Of a stretch of 64,000 nt of DNA, positions 47,513 to 59,420 are shown piece after piece; within the stretch, counting starts at the first letter, position 1, and every line of letters begins with the position of its first letter. Both the position numbers and the translations under genes were made by a program. Location: positions 62,001 to 126,000 of the forward strand of contig CAUYLG010033097.1 of assembly GCA_963573385.1 (NCBI GenBank), in the 5' to 3' direction. The DNA comes from Cacajao melanocephalus. Its lineage: Eukaryota > Chordata > Mammalia > Primates > Pitheciidae. Under the pieces are notes generated by a model. That model saw only the letters and a program-made list of their open reading frames with translations, was not told where the DNA came from and made no database searches.

Positions 47513-49324
47513 TCTCATGACAGCTGCTTAAGAGTTTATTAGCCAAATACTGGTGTGGTAAGAGGAACAGAATCTCCATCCACCAAAAAGAACACACTAG
47601 GCTCCTCTGAATTTTACAGAGCAGAAATACAGGACATGTCTGCATTGCTAGACTCTGCCCAGGAGAGTACTCGGAACTACATTTGCTATAATGCTAATTT
47701 AAATTACCATTAATGAGCCTACACTTGTAAATTGTAGACAAGGAAGCGCTATTGTACATCTAGCTTATTACTATCCCATTCAGGCCGATAAGACATTCTC
47801 CAGACAACTGTAGTTATGGGTCACTTGTAAAAAAAAGTCATAAGATCTGCTTTTTATATAGCTGAAATAAAAATTCTTCAATTACCATTCTTGGCTGTGC
47901 GATGATAGCTACCCCTGATAAATACTAGTGTCAAAATAAAACTAATATTAATAACGATAAAGTTTTAGAGGACAAATTCTTCCTTTTAAGATTCAGATAA
48001 ACTCTTTTTTTCTTTAAGTCTCTTCTATAACAAGGAGTCATGAATGAATTATCTGCATTATCTTTTCACTTATTTGGTGATAAAAGATCTTAAAGAAGTA
48101 TTGCTGCATGCAATGACACAACCACACTTCAGGAGGTTGAGCAGTCATAGAAACGATCACCAATCAGTAAATACAAGAGGAAGAACCACAAAAAGTGTGG
48201 GCTGGGCATCTATTGAGCAGTGAGGCAGGTCAGCACTGCAGGAAGACTCTTAAGTGGGGTGCATGCTCACCCCTGTGGTCTTCAGTTAATTTAGGGCAAG
48301 TAGATTAACATATTAATGTCTTAGGTTCAAGAGGCAGTTCTGGAAGCTTGAGACTTCCCTCTTGTTATGTAGATACTGTTTGTTTGGCAGGAAGCCTTCC
48401 GCCATAGCATTAAATGTCAATGGCAACCAGCTTCCAGGGTGATGGTGAAGAAGACGGCCACAATGTCTGTAGCTCCAGGATCCCCCTTCTCAGCCTTCAC
48501 ATTCACCTTCCTTCTGCCCTCTCAGCAGTCTATCCTTTTTTTTCTTTAGGTCATCCATCTTCATATCATCCACTCCCAGAAAGCTTGGAGAATTTACTTA
48601 TTCCTTTCTGCTGTATTAGCTTTATGACAATTACAAAAAAAAAAGTGGGGGGGGGTCTATCTTAAACTGTGGAAATTCAGGCATCTGTAAATTGAAAGCA
48701 CATCTGGTCAGCTGGTTGGGTTAAGAATGTTGCATGATGAATTAGACCATCTGTAGGCCTGGGCTGTAATCTAATCGTATCCAGTTACTAACTGTGTGAT
48801 CTTGGTTGCTCTGAGGACTGAAGGAAAAATGCATAGAAAAGCCCTTTCAAAATGAAATGAAAAAGCTCTGTGTAAATGTCAATGAGTGTGCTACTTTCCC
48901 TGAAATGAAAGCTCTTCCTTGAGTTAGAATTACACGGAAGTGTCAGTCTCTTAGGATTGCATCTGGAGATTCCATCACTGAAGCTTGGCCCTATCTATGT
49001 GTTTTCTTCCAAAGGTGTCAAAGCCCCAGAGGAGAACAACTATGTAAGCAATAGTATTTTCCTCCCAGTAAAGAGCTATTGTCACTTATTGGAGGCAATG
49101 ACGGGCTCTTCAATTGCTGCTAGAGATGCCCTGGAGCCTCCAGTGTATCTTCTCAGGTCCAGGCCATATTATAATAAGGTAAAGATCTCTAACTGGAATC
49201 CAAGCATCATTTAGAAGAATTCAAGTATTGGATTGATTTGGAAGAGTCAAATATATTCCATGGTGTATGTTATCTTTAAATGAAACACCATGATTAAAAC
49301 TTTTATTTTTAAACTATGTAGGCT
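47513..49324. other. Mostly unassigned non-coding sequence
   Basis: It contains copy 2 of the direct duplication (48497-48597), a G run at about 48647-48656, and a weak antisense MIR-like patch around 48750-48860. No gene is supported. Confidence 0.4.
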
Positions 49325-49637
49325 GTTTTTGTTTTGTTTTTGTTTTCGTTTTTTTGAGTCAGAGTCTTGCTCTGTTGCCCCGGCTGGAGTGCAGTGGCAT
49401 GATCTTGGCTTACTGCACCCTCCACCTCTTGGGTTCAAGTGCAATTCTCCTGCCTCATCCTGCTAGTAGCTGAGACTACAGGCACGTGCCACCATGCTTG
49501 ATTAATATTTTTGTATTTTTAGTAGAGACAGCGTTTCATAATGTTGTCCAGGCTGGTCTTGAACTCCTGGCCTCAAGTGATCCCACCTTGGCCTCCCATA
49601 GTGTTGAAATGACAGGCGTGAGCTACTGTGCCCAGCC
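49325..49637 (-). repeat. Alu SINE, antisense, diverged
   Basis: A (GTTTT)n head is followed by an antisense Alu body with many substitutions ('ctgagactacaggcacgtgc', 'gcgtgagctactgtgcccag'). No clear TSD was found. Divergence suggests an older AluJ-like copy. Confidence 0.95.
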
Positions 49638-50699
49638 AACCTGGTTAATTAAGAGCAGGTCGGCTCCATGGCCTCAAACAGGGTGCGACATCATCAGAGT
49701 ACTGAAGGGGTGAAAGAAGATCAGCTAAATACTAATCCTCTTTCACTTGTTTATGCAAAGAAACACATTTGGATCATTTTCACTTGTAATAAAATGGTAA
49801 CATTTTGCTTGAGTAGCCCAAAATGCTGCTGCTGATTTATAAACAACTGTGGGGCAAGTTTAATGCAGCTTCCTGTGGTCCAAGGGTAGGACTTCCTTCT
49901 TTGCTTAGGTGACCAGAATTCCAGCTCTGAGTGGTTGCCCAGCCTGTGACTTTCAGGAAGAGAAGGACCAACATTCTATAGAAAGGACCCATCCACTTTA
50001 AGTGTCATTATATACACAAATCAATGCTGACTTCTATATGACATTCCTTTTGTAGCACTTTTTGAAGATCATCCATTCGTGTAATCGACAAACATTTGTT
50101 GAATGTAAAAGAGTTGGAAGTGGCAGAAGGTGGAGCTGGTAGGTGACAAGCTCAGAATGGGCATGAGGTGCCTGTTGGCCATTGATTTGGAGAAGTCCAG
50201 CAGGTAGCTGAATCTCCATGTCTGGACCTAAGGTCTGGTTTAGAGCCATCAGTACCCAATGCGTGTAAGGTCACCCAGGCAGGTTAATGGAGGGGGGAGG
50301 TGTTCAAGGAAGACAGAGGGCAGCATATTAAATAACAACAATGAGAGGTGTCTGGAAGAAGCTGAGTAGTCAGTTGCCAGAAAGGTGAGAAAGCCAGTCC
50401 CTCCCGCTCCTTTGTAACATTCCTTGTGATGTTATTCCGTGTGACTTTATCAAGTTTTAATTCTAGAAAAGAGATCTTTAGGGAAATGTTTATGCAATAA
50501 ATCTGTGATTTTTGATTAGAACATTGTTTTTTATGTGACAGCCTATTATTTTTGATTCTATAATATCTTTGCAGTGATAGTTTGAGCAGAAAAGCATGGA
50601 CACTGGTTGAAAACCAGATTTAAAAATCTAACAGCTCCGTTGAGCTAGTGTTTTTAACTTTTTAAAAGAGCTGAGTAACTTAGAAATACGTCATCATCT
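49638..50699. other. Unassigned non-coding sequence
   Basis: No recognised repeat or gene. Confidence 0.4.
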
Positions 50700-51785
50700 A
50701 TATGTGAAAAAACATGCCAGCATCACTAATCAGCAGGGAGTTGCAAATGGAAACCACAGTGAGGTATTACCTTGCACTCGTTAGAATGGCTTTAATCAAA
50801 AAGACAACACATGTTAGTGGAATGTAGAATAAAGAGAACCACTGTATATCATTGGTGGGGATGTAAACTAGTACAGCCATTAAGGAAAACAGTATGGAAG
50901 TTTCTCAAAAAATTAAAAATAGAGCTATCATATGATCCAGTATGATCCACTACTGGGTACATATCCAACGAAGATGCAATCAGTATGTGGAAGAGTTCTA
51001 TCTGCATTCTCATGTTTATTGCATCATTTTAGACAATAGGCAAGAAATGGAATCCATCAACCGAAGTGTCCATCAGTAGATGAATAAAGAAAATGGATAT
51101 ATGCAAAACCCAATACTATTCAGCCTTAAAGAAGAGGGAAATTCTTACATTTGTGACAACATGGATGAACTCGGAGGACATTAAGTAAAATAAGCCAGCA
51201 CAGAAAGACAAATATGGCATGGTCTCACTTACAGGTAGAATCTAAAAAAGTTGAAACCACAGAAAAAGAGGGTTGAATGGTGGTTACAAGGGGTCAGGAA
51301 GAGTGGGGAATTAGAAAGATGCTGGTGTAGGGCAGGGGTATGCAATCTTTTGGCTTCCCTGGGCCACACTGGAAAAAGAATTGTCTTAGACAACTCATAA
51401 AGTACACCGGCAATAGCTGATGAGCTAAAAAAAAAAATTGCAAAAAAATTTGTTTATGAATTTGTGTCAGCCACCTTCAAAGCTGTTCTGGGCTTTCTGT
51501 AGGCTGTGGGTTGGACAAGCGTGGTCTAGGATATAAACTTTCAGTTAGGCAGGAGAAATGAGTTCTGGAGCTTTACCGTATGGCATGGTGACAATAATTA
51601 ATGAAAATGTATGGTATACTTAAAAATTATTAAGAGCATAGATTTTAATTGTTCTCATTACAAAAACTGATACATAGGTGAGGTGATGCCAATTAGATTG
51701 ATTTAATCATTCCATAATGTATGCAAATATCAAAATATTGCATTGTATCCCATAAGTACATACAATAAAATGAAAGATGATACTG
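50700..51785 (+). mobile_element. L1 LINE 3' end (older L1M-like), hAT-interrupted
   Basis: 'catcactaatcagcagggag', 'gatgtaaactagtacagcca', 'ctactgggtacatatccaac' and 'aacatggatgaactcggagg' are ORF2 3' landmarks. The 3'UTR-like end has 'tattgcattgtatcccataa'. A hAT-type element sits at 51332-51522. The reading frame is destroyed. Confidence 0.9.
51332..51522 (+). mobile_element. Short hAT-like non-autonomous element nested in L1
   Basis: 'gcaggggtatgcaatctttt', 'ttccctgggccacactgg', 'caatagctgatgagct' and 'gggttggacaagcgtg' match a common MER-class short element. Flanking 8-mers ggtgtagg (51324-51331) and ggtctagg (51523-51530) agree at 7 of 8 positions, consistent with a hAT-type 8-bp TSD. 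Confidence 0.8.
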
Positions 51786-51866
51786 TATGCCTACATGTAC
51801 ATATCTGAATACACTATAATCCAAGAACCCTCTACATTAGGGCTATACCAATGATATTATCAGAAA

Positions 51867-51868
51867 CA

Positions 51869-51898
<30 letters not shown>
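51867..51898 (+). repeat. (CATA)n microsatellite
   Basis: Eight CATA units in a row, with no interruption seen. Confidence 0.97.
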
Positions 51899-51899
<1 letters not shown>

Positions 51900-53029
51900 T
51901 TTCTTAATTACTATCTCTGTGAGACTTTCCTTGGCTTCCAAGCATGAAATAAGTAGTGAACAGGGCCCCTCTCCTCCAGAAATACACATGCTATATTTCT
52001 AAACAAAAACTCATTTCATCCAAAGTTTCAAAATGACCTTGGTAATTTATCAGCTCAGAATAACATGCTCAATCAGAGTATGAGGCATCATTTGAATACT
52101 GCTGTGATAAAAAATAGAAGATAGTACTTAAAACCTTTAAAAAATGCTTACCCATTCTTGAAGGTATCGGATAGAGAAATTCTGTCAATTCTAAAATCCT
52201 ATCTTCTAAGTTTTTATTTATGAAAGTGAACTCTCCTTTGAAGCAACTTAAAATTAAAGTGATGGAATGCTTTCAGTGCACTTGGCCATTTCATGCGGCA
52301 ATGACATACAAATGGCCACAGTTCCCATAACTCAATCTTAGGTTAATAATGATTGCATGCTTATTCAGAGGCCTGTGGACCTGCATTTATACTAGATAGG
52401 GCCTGACTATAGCCTTAAGATCTATGAATCTCCTAGATTCTTCTGTGAGATATATGTACACAAATATGAAGAGATATGGGCACATGTGCATAAACTCTGA
52501 AGGAACATAATCTTTTAAACTTCTATGATGAATTTTGCCCTCTTAGAAACATATTTACTTCAAGAGAAAATGTCTCAATGGTATCCACTATACATTGCCA
52601 CTCTAGTTTTCTTTCTTATTCCTTCCATTTGCTATGATTCTGATCTTTCCCCATTTCTTATTACTTTAAGTACAACCTGTCTATAGAAGACTTCATTCAT
52701 TGAAAGTCTTTCCTACTAAGTGTGAGTGCACAGGTTACATATCTCTGTGTACAATTTCTATATGTCTGTGCTTAAATGAAAGTAAATCTACCTAAATCAT
52801 TAACACATACAGTTTATAGAAATTTGAGGTTGTAGCAACATTGCTGGCTAAAGAACCTGAACTGGAAGCTGCATGGTGCCATTCATAAGGCTTAAGATGC
52901 TCTTGCTGTTTTGAGTGATTAACCAGTCTGAAGTATATGGTCTTCCGTTTAATAAATAAACTCTGTTGGTAACTCCACAGCTGCACCATGGAAGGCTCTC
53001 CCCACCTCTGCACAACCACCCACTGACGT
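51899..53029. other. Unassigned AT-rich non-coding sequence
   Basis: No recognised repeat or gene. Two overlapping minus-strand frames near 52792-53066 lack domains. Confidence 0.4.
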
Positions 53030-53130
53030 TATACTTGATCATTAGCTCTGCGAGGGCAGGAACCATGCTCTGTTTTTACTGTTGCGTCACTAGTCATAAT
53101 GGACAACATGTTCAATAAATGTTTATTAAG
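53030..53130 (+). mobile_element. L2 LINE 3' end relic
   Basis: 'attagctctgcgagggcagg', 'aaccatgctctgtttttact' and 'gttcaataaatgtttattaa' follow the L2 3' end. Confidence 0.75.
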
Positions 53131-55111
53131 GGAAGGAGTGTACTGAATGGAGGTTGCCCAGCCCAGTTGCAAGGATCAACCTCTACTTTAGATTCTGGGA
53201 AATTTCAGCCTCAGTGTTAGAGTCTAAGGGTCCTTCTGTGCTGGTTTTATAGTCAGCTTACAAGGTTTCACCACCTCCCCAGTCATAATTTCTGCAAGTG
53301 CATACAGCACTAGAGTAAGATATAAATTCTGGTGACAGGTCACCTTCTGACTGTTAATACAATAAAAGTTGAAGTCCAATGAATGTAAACATCTACCTGT
53401 AAAATAGCCCATTAAAAAAATCATTTAAATACATGTAGCTGGAGTATCTAAAATTTTCCCAATATCTATTGAAAGATATAGGTGTAGTCAAGCCTAGAGT
53501 GTTGCTAAAGAAACTTGCAACCCACTGCTTAACTTACCATAAAACTCAATGGCTAGAAGTAACTGTGTGGAGCATATAAAGAGAAATTGAGAGAAATTCA
53601 ATTCAGATAGTAAGAATCTGGTAGGTAGATCTGTAGGGTCACCTTTGACTGCCAGTTCTTCCCTGATTCATCTCTCCAGATGCAGACCCATTTGACAGTC
53701 TACAGGTGGGCTCCATTCTGCCCAAGTCCCAGAATCAAACCTTATTTTTAGCAGGGGAAGCTGGGAGAGTTCCAACTCTATAGTCTGTACCTCAACTCTG
53801 AGCACCTTTTCTGTTTGCTTGGCTCTGTCTTGAACTTAGTCCAGGGCTGACCATGTGCTAAATGCCTTCCAAAGATGAAGCACATTAAGTATGATTAATC
53901 ATAACGTTCTGGTTTCTTAACCAGGAATGTGCTTTTGACTTTTCAAAAATACGTACCTTGGAGTGCCCTGTAGATGGCACATACCCTGTGAGAATAGCAG
54001 GTTCCAGTGATTTCTACATTTGGAAAACATTATATATTAAATCCACGTTCATGCACACTTCGTGTAGTCACAAACGCGATTCCAATCGGCATGCCAAAGA
54101 TTGGGAAGCGGTGGTGGAGACACCTAACTTATCTGTTTAGACTCAACATTTTCTAATGTTGGTTGGATGAATGGTATAAAAAATTAAAACAGGAAGATCA
54201 AGTAGCTGCTATTTAGACACCAAGATAACAGGAAGAATTCCTCCATAAAGTACTTGTAGATATTTTTGCAAACAAAATGTGGAGAAGGACTCTTGGGTCC
54301 CATTTTGGCCCCAAGAGAAAGATTGCTGGAATTATCTAGAAATATTTGCCACAGATGCAGAAAATGTGAGAAAGTTGCAAGGTTTTGTCATCCCTGCCCC
54401 AGATAAAGGTGACTTCACCAGGAGATGCCACATCTTGAAACCCCAGCTGGACCACGGCCATCCCTGCTCATCAGCTGCAGCCAAGGGTGGACCACCAGAG
54501 CCCAGTTACCCCCATTTCTTCCTTCCTCATTATTTGGTGGTTAGAGAAGGATGTGATGAGTATGCAGAGCTCCTTATTTTTTACTTGTTAAAGTAACACA
54601 TCTGCTATGGTTTTAAAAAAATAGCACAGACATTTTGGTAGAATCCCTGGAGTTACACATTGATGAAAAGAATCATATGATAAATTAACTGTCACATCCT
54701 TTGCTCTAGCTAACAACTCAAGGAAGTTGTATAGATTTTTACAGCTTAGGGTTAGCAAGTAAACAAACAGATCAATGCAGCCACTCCCCTTTCTTTTACC
54801 ATTTTGGCTCTGCCTCTTCAGATCAGTTACATGAAGGATCTGAGGCTCAAGGGAGTTAAGAGCTTATGAAACACAGGTAATAATAGGATCTAGCAGTTTA
54901 TTAAGACAATTAAATTAAAGATACATTAAAAATACTTAGCCTAATGCATAACATGGAGTAGAGATGAAAACAGTTTTAGCTATTAATCTGAAATAATATT
55001 AATAAAGAGCAATTGCTATTATTAATCTGCTAACACTGAAGGCACAGAACCTTGACTTAGCTTTGCCTCACTAGCATCCCAGGCCTTTTGGAGGCCCCCA
55101 ATTCTGCCTTC
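53131..55111. other. Unassigned non-coding sequence
   Basis: About 2 kb with no recognised repeat. The 105-codon frame at 54279-54596 (plus) has no recognisable domain, no upstream promoter and no exon signals, so it is not called. Confidence 0.4.
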
Positions 55112-55214
55112 TTTGGTCAAGTGGCTGACATTTTTACTGAGACATGGTGGCTGTTTTGGAATATGGGACTTCCAGGATGCCATGCCCTTGTTGATTTGTG
55201 GCACCCTTGGCTCA
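55112..55214 (+). repeat. Arm 1 of an inverted repeat
   Basis: The arm starts tttggtcaagtggctgacat and ends cacccttggctca. Its reverse complement lies at 56381-56485. By hand alignment about 88% of positions agree, with one 2-base gap. Confidence 0.88.
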
Positions 55215-56380
55215 ATGAGTTGTCATAGCTCTGGAATTGTTCTGGGGTGAATGATTCTCTCTCTGTAATTCACCTTGACTATCACACAGCAGGGGATACC
55301 TGTGCTTCTCCTCTGGCGGTCAACACTCTTGTTTCCAGCCACCTTCTATTTCATCTTGCTCAGCATTGACCCTGCTTGTCTCAGATTCAGGGACCTGAAA
55401 TCTTTCCACTCCTTTAACAGAAATTTTAACAGGGACTTGCACTTCATAAGCAAGTTTGGTTACCATAGCACTGTGACTCTTCGCAGGACCTGATTTGAAA
55501 CCATCCAGCTTGACTAAGTAGTTACTAATCTGTTTAGTTTCCATTTAAACTTCCCTGTTTTTCCCCCCATATCCTCATTACTGTGGTTTATATTCAGCTT
55601 CTGATGATAGCTAACCATTTTTGTGAAGCCTAGAGCATAATAGGTATTAAAAGCTCAAGCCTTCTGATGCATCTGTTATTTGTTTTCCCTCCCTACTAAT
55701 TAGCGGGTCTACATTCTCCTTTGTCTAGTTCCTAATGAATTTGTGAAATATCGTCTGGCTGCCCTTTGTTTCTCTCACTGGTTGCATCTCATATTGTGCT
55801 TTGGCTTTGCGGCTGCTGTTCCTCTATTACGCCTGCTCTATTCTCTTACCCTTGCCTTCAGCAGCGTGCCCTCTTTTCCCTTTACATGTCATTTCATTCT
55901 GGCAGCTCAAAGCTCAGCATGGGTTTTGCTCTCTGCTGAATCACTAGCTGAATAGAAGCTCGAGGACATGCTCTTAAGTACTAGAGAACGGGAATATTTG
56001 GCTCTTCTGGTATCCAATGCTTAGCCCAAAATTTAAAACATGACAGTATTTTTCTGGAAAGTCTACCTACTCCTAACCCAGCAGGCTGGACAGCTTGCTA
56101 TGGTGTCTGGTCCTGCTGTGGATATTGTTGGGTCTTCAATGGTATCCTTTGTTGACATCAGTGAATGCTGAATCAGGGTCAGGTACAAAAGGGTCTTTTA
56201 TATCAGCTCTTCTTGTCCTTTCTTGCATCCATAAAAATTGATAGAAATTTCAGGTTTCTCCATAGGTCTTTAAACCAATCTTTATAAAGTGTTCTGGGGA
56301 CAATCTAATGTTTCATTTTAAAATTGCAAATTTTAAAATTTAGTCAAATGCCTTACATTTTTACCAAGATATTGTGGCTC
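55215..56380. other. Spacer between inverted-repeat arms; unassigned
   Basis: About 1.17 kb without a recognised element. The minus strand has a 74-codon frame at 55320-55544, followed in phase by further long stop-poor stretches. This could be a decayed coding-like remnant or chance. A weak L2-like 3' pattern may lie near 55720-56030. Confidence 0.35.
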
Positions 56381-56485
56381 TGAGACAAGGGTGCCATAGA
56401 TTGACAAGGGCATGACATCCTGAAAGTCTCATATTCCAAAACAGAGCCATCATGTCTCAGTAAAAATGTCAGGTACTTGACCAAA
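56381..56485 (-). repeat. Arm 2 of an inverted repeat
   Basis: It starts tgagacaagggtgccatag on the plus strand and ends cttgaccaaa. It is the inverted partner of 55112-55214. No TSD or terminal signature of a known transposon family is recognised outside the arms. Confidence 0.88.
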
Positions 56486-59194
56486 TTTAATTGTTTAATT
56501 CAAAAAATGCAGATTTAATTCATCCATGGTAGTCCACTATCTGGCCTGGGGCACTGCAAGATTTAGTAGACCCCATTATAAAGAGGAAGATGGAACACAG
56601 AGGTTGGGAACCATGGTGCAGATTTCCTTGGCTGGCAATAAGGGAGGCTGGGCATGAGGGCAGCCACCCTCTCTGCAGCTGAACCTTACAACATGCAATA
56701 AACACCCAGAGGTCTGGGACTCATGTAAACAGAAGGATTCCTTACTGTCCTTAAACTATGAGACCACCTCTGGCACTCTTTGAATAACTAGGGAGACAGA
56801 GAGCCTCACCTGTTCCCTGTCTCATGTGTGCCTCTTGAATTGAGTGTTTGCTGGTTTAATTGTAAACACTGGTAAAGGCAAACTTCACGGGGCCCAATTC
56901 ACCATTTTCGTTTCTCTTTCAACCCGTGAACAGTCTTGTGGTTTGGCCTAGCTCAGCATCTTGGAGGTGGTTTTCATAAACACAACAACCCAAAATTGTT
57001 CACCTGTAAGAAAGCTTTCTTGAGGAGAATGGGACCCGACAGGAACATTGCCGACATTCTTTAATTTTCAGCACTTGGATTTTATGGGATACATCTATCA
57101 GGGCTATTTTTCTTTTCTTTTTCTATCACTAGGAAGTCACATTAGCTGTTGACTTGTGAAGTTCCAAAGCTTCTATCATGTTATCTTAAATGTTAGTAGT
57201 GCAGACACATCTTCCATGCCATCACTAAAACTGTCAAAACCAAAGTCTTGGGTCATTTTATCTTTTAAAATTCTGGATTCATTTTTTTAGCCTAATATTA
57301 GGCTATTTTCATTTGCATAGAAAATTTATTCAAAGTATTTATATGTCACTATTGTACTAGGACTTCATGAGCCCGACCGTTTAAAAAGCAATCATTTCTA
57401 GAGATTGGCCTGGACTCTGCTTTGTGAACATGTAGGACCTGACCCCAGACAGGCAAGTATCTTGCCCAACTCCTCTTCTCACCCTTTAGCAAATTCCATT
57501 TTGCTAATTCTGTTTCTAGCTTACTGCTTGGCTCACTTCCCCCAAAATCCATGCTGGCCTGCCCTCAGATTGGTATTCATAGAATCTCAGATCATCCTAT
57601 TCTATTTTTTGATTGACTTCTTGGTATTCTGTTTACTCTTCCTGAAACTTGGCTCTTACTCATTCCCTTCCTGATTCTTTTTGGTCTGCAGTCCTGACAA
57701 ATTTTTGTCCACTTAGAAAGCTCCACTGAGCTCACCTCAGCTCCCAGCAATGTGCTGCCCCAATTGCATGAATAAATTGATTTTCTTACATGGTGAGCTC
57801 TCAGCCAACTTGTCCTCCTCTGCACTTTTGGAAGCTGGGTCATCAATAGGATGTCCTTACAAGTGGCCCCTTTGTATTTCTTTAAATACAAAGCCATTTT
57901 TTTTAAAAAAAATCATTTTGTGGTATGTTGTATCTACTCTGATGTCCACCATTAAAAAATTGGTGCCACTCTTAGCTGAGAACATTAGCTTCTTTCAGAT
58001 CTGGTGCATCAGCACTTAGTACTTAATTAAGAATTTTACTGCATCTTGGTTAATACTTTGCAGCTAAGATGATAAGAGAGAATTCCCACTCTTGTAGTGT
58101 TTGAAATTATAGAATCATAAAGCGCCATATTCCACTATCCATGAGGAACCCAGAACCCAGACAGGTCAAGCAGTTTGTTCAGGGTCACACAGTGGCAAAC
58201 CAGGAAGATGAAAAATAATCTCCTGCCTTCTACTGTCTATTCCCTTTATCAGCATTTCAGTGTCCCACATAACATGCAGACACACAACTGTGTGGAGCTT
58301 GGGCTGAAGAAAGCTCAGTATTTGTCTCAAGTCCATTTTCAGGTAGAATGCAGGGCTCAGGATGGCTGAACTCAGAAGAGCTCCAATTACATTAGGGAAA
58401 CATAGATTAAGAAGCTACAGCAAGGGCCAACATCAATGATGGGTTGATGATAGAAGCTGGGCTGGGTGTTATTGTTGAGAAGCCATCTAGTAACTTAGCA
58501 CCATACAGGAAATGCCAAGCCTGACTGAGGCATCCAGACAGCTGGGTGGGTTTCAAGGAGATGGTGGGTGGCTGTAACGTGGTTTGTCACCTTTTCAATG
58601 GAAATGAAATCCGACAGTGCCAGGGAGGCCATTGAATTTATATAAGAAACTGGCGAGCCGCAGGTGTGGGAGGCTGGAAAGCCGGAAAAGGAAGTGCCAT
58701 TTTATAAAGGATTTTCTAGCACATTAACCACATAATTCCTCAGCAGGATCGCTAGCTCTTTGCAAAGAGCAAACCTTTCCCACATAATTGTCATAGTGGG
58801 ATTGCTTTTGGACAAGCTTCAGAGCTCCTTCTGAGAATTATGGCAGCATCTGGGCACCCAGTGAAGCTATATCCCAATCGCTACTGTCTCTGCCTACCTT
58901 TCCCATGCTGTCAGTGAAAATCACTTCCTAAAACCTGATGCCAGCCTGGGTGGATGTCTCCAGTGCACTTTGCTAAGGGATCCAGGTTTCAGATGTAAAA
59001 TATGGGCTCTGAGTGTCAGCCTGAGCTCCAGGAGAGGGCACATGTCAAAACATCCCATTTGTTATAATGTTATTTGTTATGAACTGAGCTGACCAGGGTC
59101 AGGGTGGTGAAGGGTTGACAACCTCCCTGCTTTTCTTACTATGTTTTCCTTTTCTGCCTTGTACTCAGAATGCTGATACCAGGAAGGAAAACAG
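56486..59194. other. Unassigned non-coding sequence
   Basis: About 2.7 kb. A weak sense MIR-like patch may lie at 58110-58200 ('caagcagtttgttcagggtc'). The 58590-58900 part is rich in factor-site-like words (ctttgcaaag, ttatataag) and free of recognised repeats, but no function can be assigned. Confidence 0.4.
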
Positions 59195-59420
59195 GAGGAA
59201 ACTGATTAAAAGTGTAGGTTCCAGGATCAGACTGCCAGGGTTTGGTTGGAAACTGAGGCTACTTCTTACGCCTTCAGACCAGCTCACCCTCAGCCTGGGA
59301 AGTCTCCTGTCAAAGTTCAGTCCTCCTCAGGCTATAGAGACTGAATTGAGAATAATCCTAATAATGCTTGTCTATGATAATAATACCACTAATGGTAAGG
59401 GGCCTAAATGAGATAAATGA
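59195..59420 (-). repeat. MIR SINE relic, antisense
   Basis: 'aagtgtaggttccaggatca', the pyrimidine-rich middle, 'gagaataatcctaataatgc' and 'ggggcctaaatgagataaat' fit an inverted MIR. Confidence 0.7.

Noticed and set aside
54279..54596. 105-codon plus-strand frame
   Set aside because: Its composition looks protein-like, but there is no domain, no exon boundary and no upstream signal. Chance is the simpler explanation.
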